Below are positions 17,899 through 27,896 of a stretch of DNA of 64,000 nt, piece after piece (position 1 is the stretch's first letter; every line of letters begins with the position of its first letter). The notes beneath the pieces are model-generated. The model did no database searches and had not been told where the DNA came from. It saw only the letters and a list, made by a program, of their open reading frames with translations. This DNA is from Flavihumibacter profundi. Lineage in GTDB: Bacteria > Bacteroidota > Bacteroidia > Chitinophagales > Chitinophagaceae. The stretch spans positions 1,984,001-2,048,000 of the forward strand of contig NZ_JAIQXE010000001.1 in the NCBI RefSeq assembly GCF_020076305.1. The letters run 5' to 3'. The position numbers and the translations under genes are program-made.

Positions 17899-20070
17899 AT
17901 GAAAAAAATATTCCTGATTACTGTATGGTTATCCTGCTTTATCCTTCAGGGTTACAGCCAGGTTACCAATGCGTTCAAAACAGACAGCACCAGGCTCGAC
18001 AGCCTGAAAAGGACGCTACCCGCAGCTAAAGGCAGTGACAGGGTAGACCTGATGAACTCCATTGCAGGCAAAACCCTCTTAAATGCAGGCGGTAGTCCCC
18101 GGAAAAGAATTGATACCTGCCTTTTTTATTCCGGGATAGCATACAAAGAAGCTGAAAAGCTGGGTTACAAAAAAGGAATGGCAATAGCCTTATTGTCCTT
18201 AGCCGGCGTTGAAGCCGGCATGAACCAACCCGTGAAGGATGAAGCTACCAAGGTAAAAGATATGCGGAAAGCCTTAACCATAGCACAAGAATTAAATGAT
18301 TATAAACTGCTTGGCATGGCTTATGCAGCATTGGCCTATATGCCTTCAGTAAGGAAGGATTTTAACCTGCATGTGGACTATTATAAAAAGGCCATAGATT
18401 ATTTTTTAAAAGCAGGTGACACTTTAAATGCAGCCGAAATCAGCAACTGGTTTACGGGTGATTATGAAGAAAGGGGCGAATATGAACAGGCCTTCGACTA
18501 TGCAAAACAAAGCGTGGACCTGTCAAAAAAGGCCGGCACAGATTTCTCCATGAACTGGAAACAATTTCTTGTACAATTTTCATTAGAGAGCATGGCCGAA
18601 TTGTACTCTTTTGCGGGTGATTATGCAACGGCCATGAGCTATATTAAGGAGAATGCCCGGTATGGAAAGGAGAATAACACCGATTGGGATAATATGGACC
18701 TGGACATTGCTAACCTCTTTTCCAAAATGGGCAAATATGATTCTGCAATGGCTTATGTAAATAGGGTGGACACCAATTCTCCTCCGGGTTTGTTTCCCGG
18801 AAGGAAAGCTGCCCTGGCGCAAATCTACCTGAACGGAACTAAGGAATACGAAAAGGCAATACCGCTTTTCCAAAGCTGCAGTGACACCGTAAGGAAATAC
18901 TTTCCCGACAGCGTTTACGCTACGGCAAGGTATTCCATTTACATTGGCCAGGCCTATGACGGATTGAAAAATTATCCTGTTGCCCTGAAATATGCCAAAG
19001 AAGGCGTGGGCTTAGCTGAGGAAAAACAACAGCGCCCTATTTTGATGGACGGATACCAGGTACTTTCATCCATCTACCACCATCTCGGGAAAAATGACAG
19101 CGCTTATGCCTGTCTTATGAAATTCAACGCGATAAAAGACTCTATCCAAAACAAACAATTTTTATTGCGGATCTACAACTCCAAAAAAGATGCAGAGGAT
19201 GAAAAGAAAAAGGCGCAGATTGGCTTACTGATGAAAGACAATAAGATAAAACAACAGCAACTTAAGGAAGAAAGCCTTATGAAAAACTTTTTGTTTGTTT
19301 TCCTGATCGCCCTCGTTTTAACAGGCATTTTTATTTTCAGGACCTTAACTTTAAAAAGGAAAAATGACAGGCTGCAAAACAGCAAGCAGCAAGCGGAACT
19401 GCAGGAAAAGGCAACACGCTTAGAAATGCAGGCCCTGCGCGCCCAGATGAACCCGCATTTCATTTTCAATTGCCTTAGCTCGATTAACTGTTTTATCCTG
19501 GAAAATGAAACGGAAAAAGCATCAGATTACTTAACCCGGTTTTCAAGATTAATCCGAATGGTGCTTAACAATTCAGAGAAATCGCTGATTTCCCTGGACG
19601 AGGAATTAAAGATGCTTAAACTATACCTCGATATGGAGCGATTGCGGTTTGAAAATTCCTTTGACTATAATATCACTTACACAAATGACGTAGATGCAGA
19701 TACAGCATTAGTTCCGCCATTATTGTTACAACCATTTTGTGAAAATGCCATCTGGCATGGCCTTATGAATAAGGAAGGGCAGGGACACCTGAATATTACT
19801 ATCAAAAAGGAAAATGAATACCTGAATTGCATTATAACGGATGATGGCATTGGAAGGGCAAAAGCCCGCGCATTAAATACCGGATCAGCGAAAAAAGAAA
19901 AATCCATGGGCTTGAAAATCACCACGGAACGTTTGTCGCTTTTTAACCAGGACAAGGACCTGCATTCCTTTTATGAGATAGATGATATTATTGATAGCAA
20001 TGGGCTTATGACCGGAACAAAAGTGAGTATAAAGATCAGGCATAAAAATATTATGGAAGCCGTTGCTTAA
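17899..20070 (+). CDS. TPR-containing LytS-type sensor histidine kinase (copy 1)
   Basis: A 723-residue kinase: signal peptide ending QGYSQ, exported TPR-like helical repeats (about 30-440), one membrane segment near 457-477 (LFVFLIALVLTGIFIF), a coiled-coil stalk, then a His_kinase domain with phospho-acceptor H520 in QMNPHFIFNCLSSI and an ATPase with PFCENAIWHGL and DDGIG. It likely senses a periplasmic ligand and phosphorylates the LytTR regulator 11 bases downstream. A close paralogue lies at 23572, on the other side of a TonB-dependent receptor gene. Confidence 0.9.
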   Translation: MKKIFLITVWLSCFILQGYSQVTNAFKTDSTRLDSLKRTLPAAKGSDRVDLMNSIAGKTLLNAGGSPRKRIDTCLFYSGIAYKEAEKLGYKKGMAIALLSLAGVEAGMNQPVKDEATKVKDMRKALTIAQELNDYKLLGMAYAALAYMPSVRKDFNLHVDYYKKAIDYFLKAGDTLNAAEISNWFTGDYEERGEYEQAFDYAKQSVDLSKKAGTDFSMNWKQFLVQFSLESMAELYSFAGDYATAMSYIKENARYGKENNTDWDNMDLDIANLFSKMGKYDSAMAYVNRVDTNSPPGLFPGRKAALAQIYLNGTKEYEKAIPLFQSCSDTVRKYFPDSVYATARYSIYIGQAYDGLKNYPVALKYAKEGVGLAEEKQQRPILMDGYQVLSSIYHHLGKNDSAYACLMKFNAIKDSIQNKQFLLRIYNSKKDAEDEKKKAQIGLLMKDNKIKQQQLKEESLMKNFLFVFLIALVLTGIFIFRTLTLKRKNDRLQNSKQQAELQEKATRLEMQALRAQMNPHFIFNCLSSINCFILENETEKASDYLTRFSRLIRMVLNNSEKSLISLDEELKMLKLYLDMERLRFENSFDYNITYTNDVDADTALVPPLLLQPFCENAIWHGLMNKEGQGHLNITIKKENEYLNCIITDDGIGRAKARALNTGSAKKEKSMGLKITTERLSLFNQDKDLHSFYEIDDIIDSNGLMTGTKVSIKIRHKNIMEAVA

Positions 20071-20081
20071 TTTTATACAAT

Positions 20082-20834
20082 ATGATCAAGGCAATCATTA
20101 TAGATGATGAACCTAATTGCTGCAAAACACTCTCCCTGCTTTTAAACCGCTATTGCCCGGAGGTCCAGGTAACTGGCGTTTTTAATAATGGGAAAGATGC
20201 ACTAAAAGCTATTGAGACCGCATCTCCTGACCTTGTTTTCCTGGATGTGGAAATGCCGAAAATGAATGGGTTTGAAATGCTTGAACAATTACCCGCTATT
20301 AATTTTCACCTCGTCTTTACCACCAGTTACGACCAATACGCCTTAAAAGCATTCCGGTTCAGCGCCATTGATTATTTATTGAAACCTATTGACCGGGAAG
20401 AGCTGCAAAACGCAGTGCGCAAAATCGTTAAACGGAATGAAATAACCGGCGCCGAACAGCTCCAGGTGCTGTTTCAAAAACTGCATCACCCTGCTGCCTC
20501 AGTTTCAAAAATAGCCTTGCCCACCATGGAAGGGTTGCAAATGATCCCGGTTAATTCGATCATAAGTTGCGAAGCCAATGATAATTACACAACACTGGTC
20601 CTCAAAGGCAACAAAAAACTGGTAGTGTCCATCACACTTAAAGCAGTAGAAGATTTGCTCGATGATTACTCCTTCATCCGGGTACATCGCTCCTTTCTTG
20701 TAAATATTGATGAAGTGGAAAAATTTGTCAAAGCCGATGGCGGCTATGTGGTAATGAGCGATGGCCAGCATATCTATATTTCGAAAAACAAAAAAGAAGA
20801 ACTCCTGCAAAAATTGCTAAAAACCAGGGGATAA
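20082..20834 (+). CDS. LytTR response regulator (copy 1)
   Basis: A 250-residue regulator with a receiver domain (D8, D9, phospho-acceptor D55 in LVFLDVEMPKMNG, K of YLLKP) and a C-terminal LytTR DNA-binding domain (about 145-248: IISCEANDNYTTL, FIRVHRSFLVNI). It should bind promoters as a dimer when phosphorylated by the TPR kinase directly upstream. The TonB-dependent receptor gene beginning 128 bases downstream is a natural target. Near-identical architecture and linker wording to the regulator at 25745. Confidence 0.93.
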   Translation: MIKAIIIDDEPNCCKTLSLLLNRYCPEVQVTGVFNNGKDALKAIETASPDLVFLDVEMPKMNGFEMLEQLPAINFHLVFTTSYDQYALKAFRFSAIDYLLKPIDREELQNAVRKIVKRNEITGAEQLQVLFQKLHHPAASVSKIALPTMEGLQMIPVNSIISCEANDNYTTLVLKGNKKLVVSITLKAVEDLLDDYSFIRVHRSFLVNIDEVEKFVKADGGYVVMSDGQHIYISKNKKEELLQKLLKTRG

Positions 20835-20962
20835 TAATTCCTTGCTTTTCTATTCCCTCAATAGTTTCCGCAGATCAATGCCTACTCAATGTAGTTTGCT
20901 CATTCTGCCTGGCTTCATTCAGTTCATTTATCGAGATTTAAAGACCATCAAACTGAATAGCC

Positions 20963-23395
20963 ATGAACAGTACAACTCCATTTGCAGGTAACCTGATTTT
21001 CATGTTGCTATGCATCCTGTCATTGGATACTAATGCCCAGACAAACATCCATGGAAAAGTAGTGGACACAACGGGCAAACCCATTCACCAGGCGAATGTA
21101 TTGTTGCTGAACGCCAAAGATTCCGTGTTGATAAAAGGTAAGCTCACCAATGAACAGGGCATTTTTGTTTTTGAAAATATCAATCCCGGCAAATACCTGA
21201 TCACCTCTACCTATACCGGCGCTAAGCCAGTATTTACACCGCTCATCAATATCACCAGTCTCGATAAGAATATTGACCTCGGCAGTATTATGCTGGCTGA
21301 AACCGCCATGGAACTAAAGGAAGTTACTGTTGTGCGTAAAAGGCCACTTTATGAACAAAAGATTGATCGCCTGGTCATTAATGTGGCCGCTGGCATTACG
21401 TATTCGGGACTTACAGTTTTGGATGTACTGGAGCGTTCACCAGGGATCACGGTAAACAGGTTAAGCGGATCTCTTTCCATCAATGGGAAGTCTGGGGTGA
21501 TTATAATGATCAACGGAAAAAGGAACTATATGGACCTGGCTACTGTGTTGCAGATGCTTTCAGGACAACCTTCCAATAATGTGGAACGCATTGAAGTGAT
21601 CACCACGCCTCCCGCCAATTACGACGCAGAAGGCAATGCCGGCATTATCAATATCGTACTCAAATCAAATAACAAGTATGGCACCAATGGCTCCTATTCA
21701 CTGATGGCAGGATATAGTAAAGCGGAACAGAACAGCGCAAGTTTGAATATCAACCACAGGAAGGGCAAGGTGAATATTTTCGGGAATTATTCTTTTTCGA
21801 GGTATCACCTGCAGCAGTTCTGGACTAATTACCGGTCTATTGTTTTCGATGGAGTTCCCAAAGAAAATTATTCCGAAAACAACCGGGATGCGGTTGAAGC
21901 CCAGCACAATGTCCAGGCGGGTATTGATGTCGAACTTAGCAAGAAGACCATCGTTGGGGCCCTTGTTTCAGGAAACTACAGGAATTGGAGCATGCAATCC
22001 CTGAACAATGCCATAATTAGTTCAAACAAGCAGGTAGATACTACCGTTAAAGTGGATAACAACGAGGTACACAATACCTTGTATTACGGAGCCAACCTGA
22101 ACCTGCAGCACAGTTTCAAACCTGAGGAGAAACTAACGGTCAACCTGGATTTCCTGCATTACAAAGACAAAAACCCAAACACCTATTCCAACAATTATTA
22201 TAATCTTCCCGGGGCCTTCCTGTACAACGAAAACGTGAGAAGCAGTAAGGTCACACCACTGACATTCTGGGTTGGATCTTTGGATTATACCCGGAAACTT
22301 TCGAAGAAAATGGACATGGAAGCAGGCCTAAAGGGAACTACCTCCCAATCATTGAATGATGTAGGGGTAAGCACCCTTGTGCAAAATGACTGGATAACGG
22401 ATTCCCTCTACTCCGGATTGCATAATACCCACGAAAGTATTGGTGCAGCTTACAGTAGCTTCAACCTGAATATCTCGGAAAAAACATCCATGAAATTCGG
22501 GCTGCGTTATGAATATACACATACCAGGATTAGCGCTGATTCAAAGGATGGAGGTGTAAAAAGGGATTATAGTAATTTATTCCCGAGCTTATTCTTTTTG
22601 CACAACATTAAAGAGGACCAGTCTGTAAATTTCACCTACAGCAGGCGGATATGGAGGCCCAGCTTTTCCGACCTGGCGCCATACGTGATCTTCCTTGACC
22701 CCAAAACATTCAGTACAGGGAACCCGGCTTTACAACCTGCGATCATCGATGCTGCCAGCACCGCCTTTACCATAAAAAACAAGATCATTACATTCTCTTA
22801 CGATCATATCAGCCACCTCATAAATGAGGTACCGAAAATTGATGAAGCGACCAACAAAATGGTGAAAGCAGTACAGAATTCACAAGGCGCCCAAAGTCTT
22901 TCCCTTGGACTTTCGCTACCCTTTACCATCAGTAAATGGTTCAACATACAGAACAACCTGACCGGAACCTGGAGCCAGATGAATGCATTCTATAAGGCAG
23001 CTGTAAAAACAGAGAATTTTGGTTATTACCTGAACTGCGGCCAGAATTTTATACTACCTAAGGATTTCTCCATAGGCTTGACGGAATATTATAATTCGGG
23101 CAGCATATGGGGCCTGTATCATTTTAAACCTTCAGGTTCGGTGGATATCGGTGCGCAAAAGAAACTGGGCAAATCCAGGTCTGTATTATCATTGAATTTG
23201 AATAATGTTTTCAATACACAGACAGGCCGCATTTATGCTGATATCCCCGAACAAAACCTGGTGATCAGGATTAATCAAACCTACAGTTATCCGGCGATCA
23301 GCTTAACATTCATCAAGAACTTCGGAAACGATAAGGTCACCGGCAAGCGGGAGCGATCAACCGGCGCTGAAGATGAAAAGAACAGGGCGAATTAA
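20963..23395 (+). CDS. TonB-dependent receptor-like outer membrane protein
   Basis: An 810-residue outer membrane protein: signal peptide (ending TNAQ), carboxypeptidase-like regulatory domain (about 28-115, starting IHGKVVDTTGKPI), plug domain (about 120-230 with GLTVLDVLERSPGI and NYDAEGNAGIINIVLK), then a beta-barrel of the OMP_b-brl_3 type. It imports or binds an unknown substrate. It has no SusD partner beside it, so it is not a classic polysaccharide utilisation pair. The gene lies between two homologous kinase/regulator pairs, which are likely to control it. Confidence 0.88.
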   Translation: MNSTTPFAGNLIFMLLCILSLDTNAQTNIHGKVVDTTGKPIHQANVLLLNAKDSVLIKGKLTNEQGIFVFENINPGKYLITSTYTGAKPVFTPLINITSLDKNIDLGSIMLAETAMELKEVTVVRKRPLYEQKIDRLVINVAAGITYSGLTVLDVLERSPGITVNRLSGSLSINGKSGVIIMINGKRNYMDLATVLQMLSGQPSNNVERIEVITTPPANYDAEGNAGIINIVLKSNNKYGTNGSYSLMAGYSKAEQNSASLNINHRKGKVNIFGNYSFSRYHLQQFWTNYRSIVFDGVPKENYSENNRDAVEAQHNVQAGIDVELSKKTIVGALVSGNYRNWSMQSLNNAIISSNKQVDTTVKVDNNEVHNTLYYGANLNLQHSFKPEEKLTVNLDFLHYKDKNPNTYSNNYYNLPGAFLYNENVRSSKVTPLTFWVGSLDYTRKLSKKMDMEAGLKGTTSQSLNDVGVSTLVQNDWITDSLYSGLHNTHESIGAAYSSFNLNISEKTSMKFGLRYEYTHTRISADSKDGGVKRDYSNLFPSLFFLHNIKEDQSVNFTYSRRIWRPSFSDLAPYVIFLDPKTFSTGNPALQPAIIDAASTAFTIKNKIITFSYDHISHLINEVPKIDEATNKMVKAVQNSQGAQSLSLGLSLPFTISKWFNIQNNLTGTWSQMNAFYKAAVKTENFGYYLNCGQNFILPKDFSIGLTEYYNSGSIWGLYHFKPSGSVDIGAQKKLGKSRSVLSLNLNNVFNTQTGRIYADIPEQNLVIRINQTYSYPAISLTFIKNFGNDKVTGKRERSTGAEDEKNRAN

Positions 23396-23571
23396 CAAAC
23401 AGGCCTCTACAAATTTTCGTTCACACATCAACCGCCGCAATTCGTCATAAGAATCCACCGTTCGCTGGTTCTGGTTTCAAACCATACCGTTTACAGCCTA
23501 GTTTCAGATATCAGAATGCCGATTCTTTTTAGTAAATTATTAATCATTTAACCGGCATTGCTGATTCCATT

Positions 23572-25725
23572 ATGAAAAAGCAATTATTGATCATTGCAAC
23601 CCTTACTGCATTTACCCTTAAAGCACAATGCCAGGACAAGAATTTAAACTATAAATACAGCCTGATCCTGGATAGCCTTAAAGCCAAATTACCTGCATTA
23701 AAAGATAGTGCCAGGGTGGACTGCCTTAATGCCATAAGCGAAACCTTTGTGTATTTGTATAATTCCTATAACTCTCCGGGATTTAAGACCAGGGGCGACT
23801 CAATGTCTAAATATTCTGCAATAGCCTATAAAGAAGCTTCAGGTTTAGGGTACAAATATGGAATGGGCATTTCACTTTTAGATCTTGCCTTGGCTAGTCG
23901 TATAGGGGATAATAAAGATTCCACATCCATTTATAACAACCGGAAAGCCATGGCTATAGGAAAAGAAATCCAAAATGAAAAACTCCTTGGCCTAACTTAT
24001 TTAGACAGGCCCGAAGGGGATAATATGGAAAATTACAAGCAAGCCCTTTACTATTTCCAAAGAGCCGGGGACCAGAAAATGGAATTGGAAACCCTGACCA
24101 ATATCGTCTGGGATTATACCAATGGAGAACAGAGCGTTGAAGGTATTGACTATGCAGAAAGAGCTATCCAGGTAGCCCAAAAAATAGTTCCATCCACTCC
24201 CTGGGAAGATGAAATGGTTCAATGGTCATATAAAAATATGGCTGATTTGTATAAGACCGCAGGTGACTACCAAACGGCCCTGGATTATGTCAGGAAGAGC
24301 GATATTTATGGAAAGGCAACTGATGGGATGAAAGAAGATATCAGCTTTTCCGAATTGTACTACCTGATGGGAAAGTATGACTCTGCCGCATATTACTGGG
24401 ACTTCTGGAATAAAGATTATGCCACTTATCATTTTGGCCACCAGGCCTTTGGAAATACATTAAGAGGCAATATCTATTTAAAAAAAGGAGATTATGACAA
24501 AGCAATTGCGATGTTTAATTTAAGCCTTAACGCATTCAGGAAAGACGGGAAATATAATACGAAAAACACTTACGGCCTGGCCAGGCCAATGTTGGCAATG
24601 GGAGAAGCATATGCGGCCAAAAATGACAATAAAACGGCATTAAGTTATGCAACCCAGGGTCTGGGTTACGCCATGGCGAATAATATTAATCAATCAAAGA
24701 TTAATGGATTTGAATTAATATCAAGGATATATTATAAACTCGGAAAAAGCGATAGTGCATACCTGTATCTAAGGAAGTATATCACGCTTAAAGATTCCGT
24801 ACAGAACAACCAGTTTATATGGCGCCTTAACAATTATAAAAAAGCAGCAGCAGACGCCAATAAAGAGGCCCGCATTGGGTTTCTGAACAAAGACAACAAA
24901 ATAAAGGAACAGCAATTAAAACAAGAGGCAACATTTAAAAAATTCCTGATAGCGGTTTTTATTTCAGTTATACTGGCAGGATTATATGTTTTCAGAAATC
25001 TCACCCTGAAAAGAAAAAATGAAAAACTAGAAAGTGAAAAGAAACAGGCTGAACTTTACCGGCAGGCAGCAGAACTTGAAATGCAGGCCCTGCGCGCACA
25101 AATGAACCCGCATTTTATTTTCAACTGCCTTAGCTCTATCAACCGCTTCATTTTAAAAAATGAAAGCAAAACAGCATCCAATTACCTGACGCGTTTCTCC
25201 AGGCTGATTCGCATGGTACTGATCAATTCACAAAAACCATTGATAACCCTGGAAGATGAATTGCAAATGCTGCGCCTTTACCTCGACATGGAGCGCCTAA
25301 GGTTTAAGGAATCCTTTGATTTCAGCATCACTTTTCTCAATGCCATGGATGACGATAATATCTTCATTCCGCCGCTGTTACTTCAACCTTTCTGTGAAAA
25401 CGCCATCTGGCACGGGTTGATGCATAAAGACGGACAAGGGCGTCTTGATATCACCCTTAGTTTAGGGAATAACATCTTATATTGTACCATCACAGATAAC
25501 GGTATTGGCCGTGAGAAAGCCGAAGAAATCAAGAGCAAATCAGCGGAAAAGGAAAAATCAATGGGATTGAAGATTACCACTGAACGGCTGGCCTTACTGA
25601 ACCGTGAAAAAGGGGTGCATACATCTTATCAAATGGAAGATTTACTGGATGAAAATGGAAATCCTTCAGGGACAAAAGTCCATTTAAGAATAAGTTATAA
25701 AGAATCAGTGGAAGCGATTATTTAA
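23572..25725 (+). CDS. TPR-containing LytS-type sensor histidine kinase (copy 2)
   Basis: A 717-residue paralogue of the kinase at 17899: signal peptide ending KAQCQ, TPR-like repeats (about 30-430), one membrane helix (IAVFISVILAGLYVF), coiled coil, His_kinase domain with H514 in QMNPHFIFNCLSSINRFI, and an ATPase with PFCENAIWHGLMHKDGQG and DNGIGREKA. The catalytic half is strongly conserved with copy 1 while the sensor half has diverged, so the two probably see different ligands. The cognate LytTR regulator follows after 19 bases. Confidence 0.9.
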   Translation: MKKQLLIIATLTAFTLKAQCQDKNLNYKYSLILDSLKAKLPALKDSARVDCLNAISETFVYLYNSYNSPGFKTRGDSMSKYSAIAYKEASGLGYKYGMGISLLDLALASRIGDNKDSTSIYNNRKAMAIGKEIQNEKLLGLTYLDRPEGDNMENYKQALYYFQRAGDQKMELETLTNIVWDYTNGEQSVEGIDYAERAIQVAQKIVPSTPWEDEMVQWSYKNMADLYKTAGDYQTALDYVRKSDIYGKATDGMKEDISFSELYYLMGKYDSAAYYWDFWNKDYATYHFGHQAFGNTLRGNIYLKKGDYDKAIAMFNLSLNAFRKDGKYNTKNTYGLARPMLAMGEAYAAKNDNKTALSYATQGLGYAMANNINQSKINGFELISRIYYKLGKSDSAYLYLRKYITLKDSVQNNQFIWRLNNYKKAAADANKEARIGFLNKDNKIKEQQLKQEATFKKFLIAVFISVILAGLYVFRNLTLKRKNEKLESEKKQAELYRQAAELEMQALRAQMNPHFIFNCLSSINRFILKNESKTASNYLTRFSRLIRMVLINSQKPLITLEDELQMLRLYLDMERLRFKESFDFSITFLNAMDDDNIFIPPLLLQPFCENAIWHGLMHKDGQGRLDITLSLGNNILYCTITDNGIGREKAEEIKSKSAEKEKSMGLKITTERLALLNREKGVHTSYQMEDLLDENGNPSGTKVHLRISYKESVEAII

Positions 25726-25744
25726 AAAAATAACCAGCTAATTC

Positions 25745-26491
25745 ATGATCAGGGCAATAATAATTGACGATGAACCATATTGTTGTGAAGCATTAGCAAC
25801 AATGCTGGAAGATTATTGTCCGGAGGTGGAGATATTGGGCACTTATCACAATAGCATAGATGGCCTGGCTGCCATCCGGCAGAAGTCGCCCGACCTTGTT
25901 TTCCTGGATGTAGAAATGCCGAAGATGAATGGCTTTGATATGCTGGCACAACTTCCTACGGTTAATTTTGAAATCATCTTCACCACCAGCTATGACCAGT
26001 ATGCGCTGAAAGCCATCCGGTTCAGCGCCATTGATTATCTGCTAAAACCTGTCGACCAGGAAGAACTGGTGAAAGCGGTCCAAAAAGTTATCCAACGATC
26101 CCAAAAACCAATTGCGCAACAATTGGAAATACTACTGCAGAAAATACACAATCCCTCAACGCCCATAAGTAAAATGGCCATGCCCACCATGGAAGGATTG
26201 CAAATGATCCAGGTAAACCAGATCATCAGTTGCGAGTCAGACAGCAATTACACAATACTTCACCTGAAAGACAAAAAACGAAAAGTCGTTTCTTCCACCT
26301 TAAAAGAAATTGAGGAATTACTGGAAGAACATTCATTCCTCCGTGTGCACCGCTGTTACCTTGTCAACCTGAACGAAATTGAAAAATACATGAAAGGCGA
26401 AGGCGGGTTCCTGGTAATGAGCGATGGCTCTACCGTGGATGTTTCCCGTGGCAAGAAAGAGTTATTATTAAAAAAGCTTTTACCCGGATAA
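25745..26491 (+). CDS. LytTR response regulator (copy 2)
   Basis: A 248-residue receiver-LytTR regulator. The receiver has D8/D9, phospho-acceptor D55 (LVFLDVEMPKMNG), TTSYDQYALKA and YLLKP. The LytTR domain begins around 145 with IISCESDSNYTIL and LRVHRCYLVNLNE. Large blocks, including the interdomain MPTMEGLQMI, are shared with copy 1. Its stop is two bases from that of the convergent M28 peptidase. Confidence 0.93.
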   Translation: MIRAIIIDDEPYCCEALATMLEDYCPEVEILGTYHNSIDGLAAIRQKSPDLVFLDVEMPKMNGFDMLAQLPTVNFEIIFTTSYDQYALKAIRFSAIDYLLKPVDQEELVKAVQKVIQRSQKPIAQQLEILLQKIHNPSTPISKMAMPTMEGLQMIQVNQIISCESDSNYTILHLKDKKRKVVSSTLKEIEELLEEHSFLRVHRCYLVNLNEIEKYMKGEGGFLVMSDGSTVDVSRGKKELLLKKLLPG

Positions 26492-26493
26492 GC

Positions 26494-27867
26494 CTATAAT
26501 CCATATTTATCCACCATATAAACCAGGTTGGCCATATTAATAGCACCCAATTCGAGTTCACGTTTATTCACTTCTTCAAACTTGTCGTTTGCTGCATGGT
26601 GGTGGTCAAAATACCTTTGCGAATCGGGCATCAGCTCCCCTACCGTAGCACCCAGGGCCCGCAGGCTTTCCACATCTGCCCCTGCTGATCCTATTTCAAA
26701 AGCATACACACCGTAAGGGATGAACAGCGGCATCCAGGACCTGAGCCTCGCTAATTTGTCTGCATCAGCCACCAGGCTGAAACCCCGTGGCGTAAATCCG
26801 CCGGCATCCGATTCTATAGCCAGTATATGATGTTTGTTTTCTGCCTTTGCAAACGCCGTATACCGGTTACTACCCGAGCCGCGGTTTTCCTCATCTGTAA
26901 ACAATACTACACGGATGGTACGTTTCGGACGTATGCCTAATTTCCTGAAGACCCTGATCAACTCCATCGTTTGTACACAACCGGCGCCATCATCATGCGC
27001 GCCTTCGGCAAGATCCCAGGAATCAAGATGGCCACCTATCGTAATGACCTCATTGGGAAATTCACTGCCTCTCAACTCAGCCACTACATTATGGCCAATG
27101 GCATCCGGGAGCGTTGTACATGTAGTCCGGAAATATAATTCAGCACTATTGTTACGCTGCAATTCATCCGACAGCAAATCACCATCCCGGGTGCTGATGG
27201 CAACGGCAGGCACTTTCGGGAAGGAGTCATTGTAGCCCATGCCGCCGGTATGCGGATAATCGTCGATGCTGCTGGAAAGCGACCGGATGACTGTTCCAAC
27301 CGCACCATACCTGGCAGCCTTCGAAGCGCCGGTCCACCGATACTGCGTGGTTTCAAAATAGCCCTGTGTCGTTACGACATGGGTCGGGTTAAACCGGACA
27401 TTGAAATATACTATCCTGCCCTTAATACCTTTCTCACCCAGTGCATCGAGTTCATCAAAGGAATGCACTTCCACCACCTTTGCCTTTATACCCTTGGTTC
27501 CTGTTCCCATTGAATTGCCCAGTGCGCAGATACGCAAAGGCATTTTACTGCCATTACTTCCTGCTATCCAGGCCGTTTCCTTCTCTCCCCGCACCCAATG
27601 CGGCACTTTTGTGTCCTGCAGGTAAACAGTATCAGCGCCCATTTCTTTCATCATCCGGAAGGTTTCCTTTTCTGCGCGTACCATTTGCGGGGAGCCGCTT
27701 AACCTCGGTCCGATTTGCTTACAAAGGATTCTTAAATTGCCATAGGCCTGGCCATTCGTCAGGATATCATCAGCAATTCTCCTGAAGGCCAGGGAATCTG
27801 CTTCCTGGGCATTGGCCACGGTATATAATCCAAAACAAATACAGCTTAAGAGGAGAAATTTTCTCAT
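26494..27867 (-). CDS. M28 family zinc aminopeptidase (carboxypeptidase Q-like)
   Basis: A 457-residue exported M28 peptidase with signal peptide ending TVANAQ, a PA-like insert (about 125-250), and the di-zinc site: H280 (GGHLDSWD), D292 (GAHDDGAG), general base E326 and ligand E327 (TDEENRG), D354 (ESDAGG) and the late HHHAANDKFE. This layout is shared with vertebrate plasma glutamate carboxypeptidase and bacterial aminopeptidases. It would trim peptides in the periplasm. Divergent from the Gfo/Idh gene. Confidence 0.92.
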   Translation of the reverse strand: MRKFLLLSCICFGLYTVANAQEADSLAFRRIADDILTNGQAYGNLRILCKQIGPRLSGSPQMVRAEKETFRMMKEMGADTVYLQDTKVPHWVRGEKETAWIAGSNGSKMPLRICALGNSMGTGTKGIKAKVVEVHSFDELDALGEKGIKGRIVYFNVRFNPTHVVTTQGYFETTQYRWTGASKAARYGAVGTVIRSLSSSIDDYPHTGGMGYNDSFPKVPAVAISTRDGDLLSDELQRNNSAELYFRTTCTTLPDAIGHNVVAELRGSEFPNEVITIGGHLDSWDLAEGAHDDGAGCVQTMELIRVFRKLGIRPKRTIRVVLFTDEENRGSGSNRYTAFAKAENKHHILAIESDAGGFTPRGFSLVADADKLARLRSWMPLFIPYGVYAFEIGSAGADVESLRALGATVGELMPDSQRYFDHHHAANDKFEEVNKRELELGAINMANLVYMVDKYGL

Positions 27868-27896
27868 AACTTAGAAACTAATCATTAAATATACTT

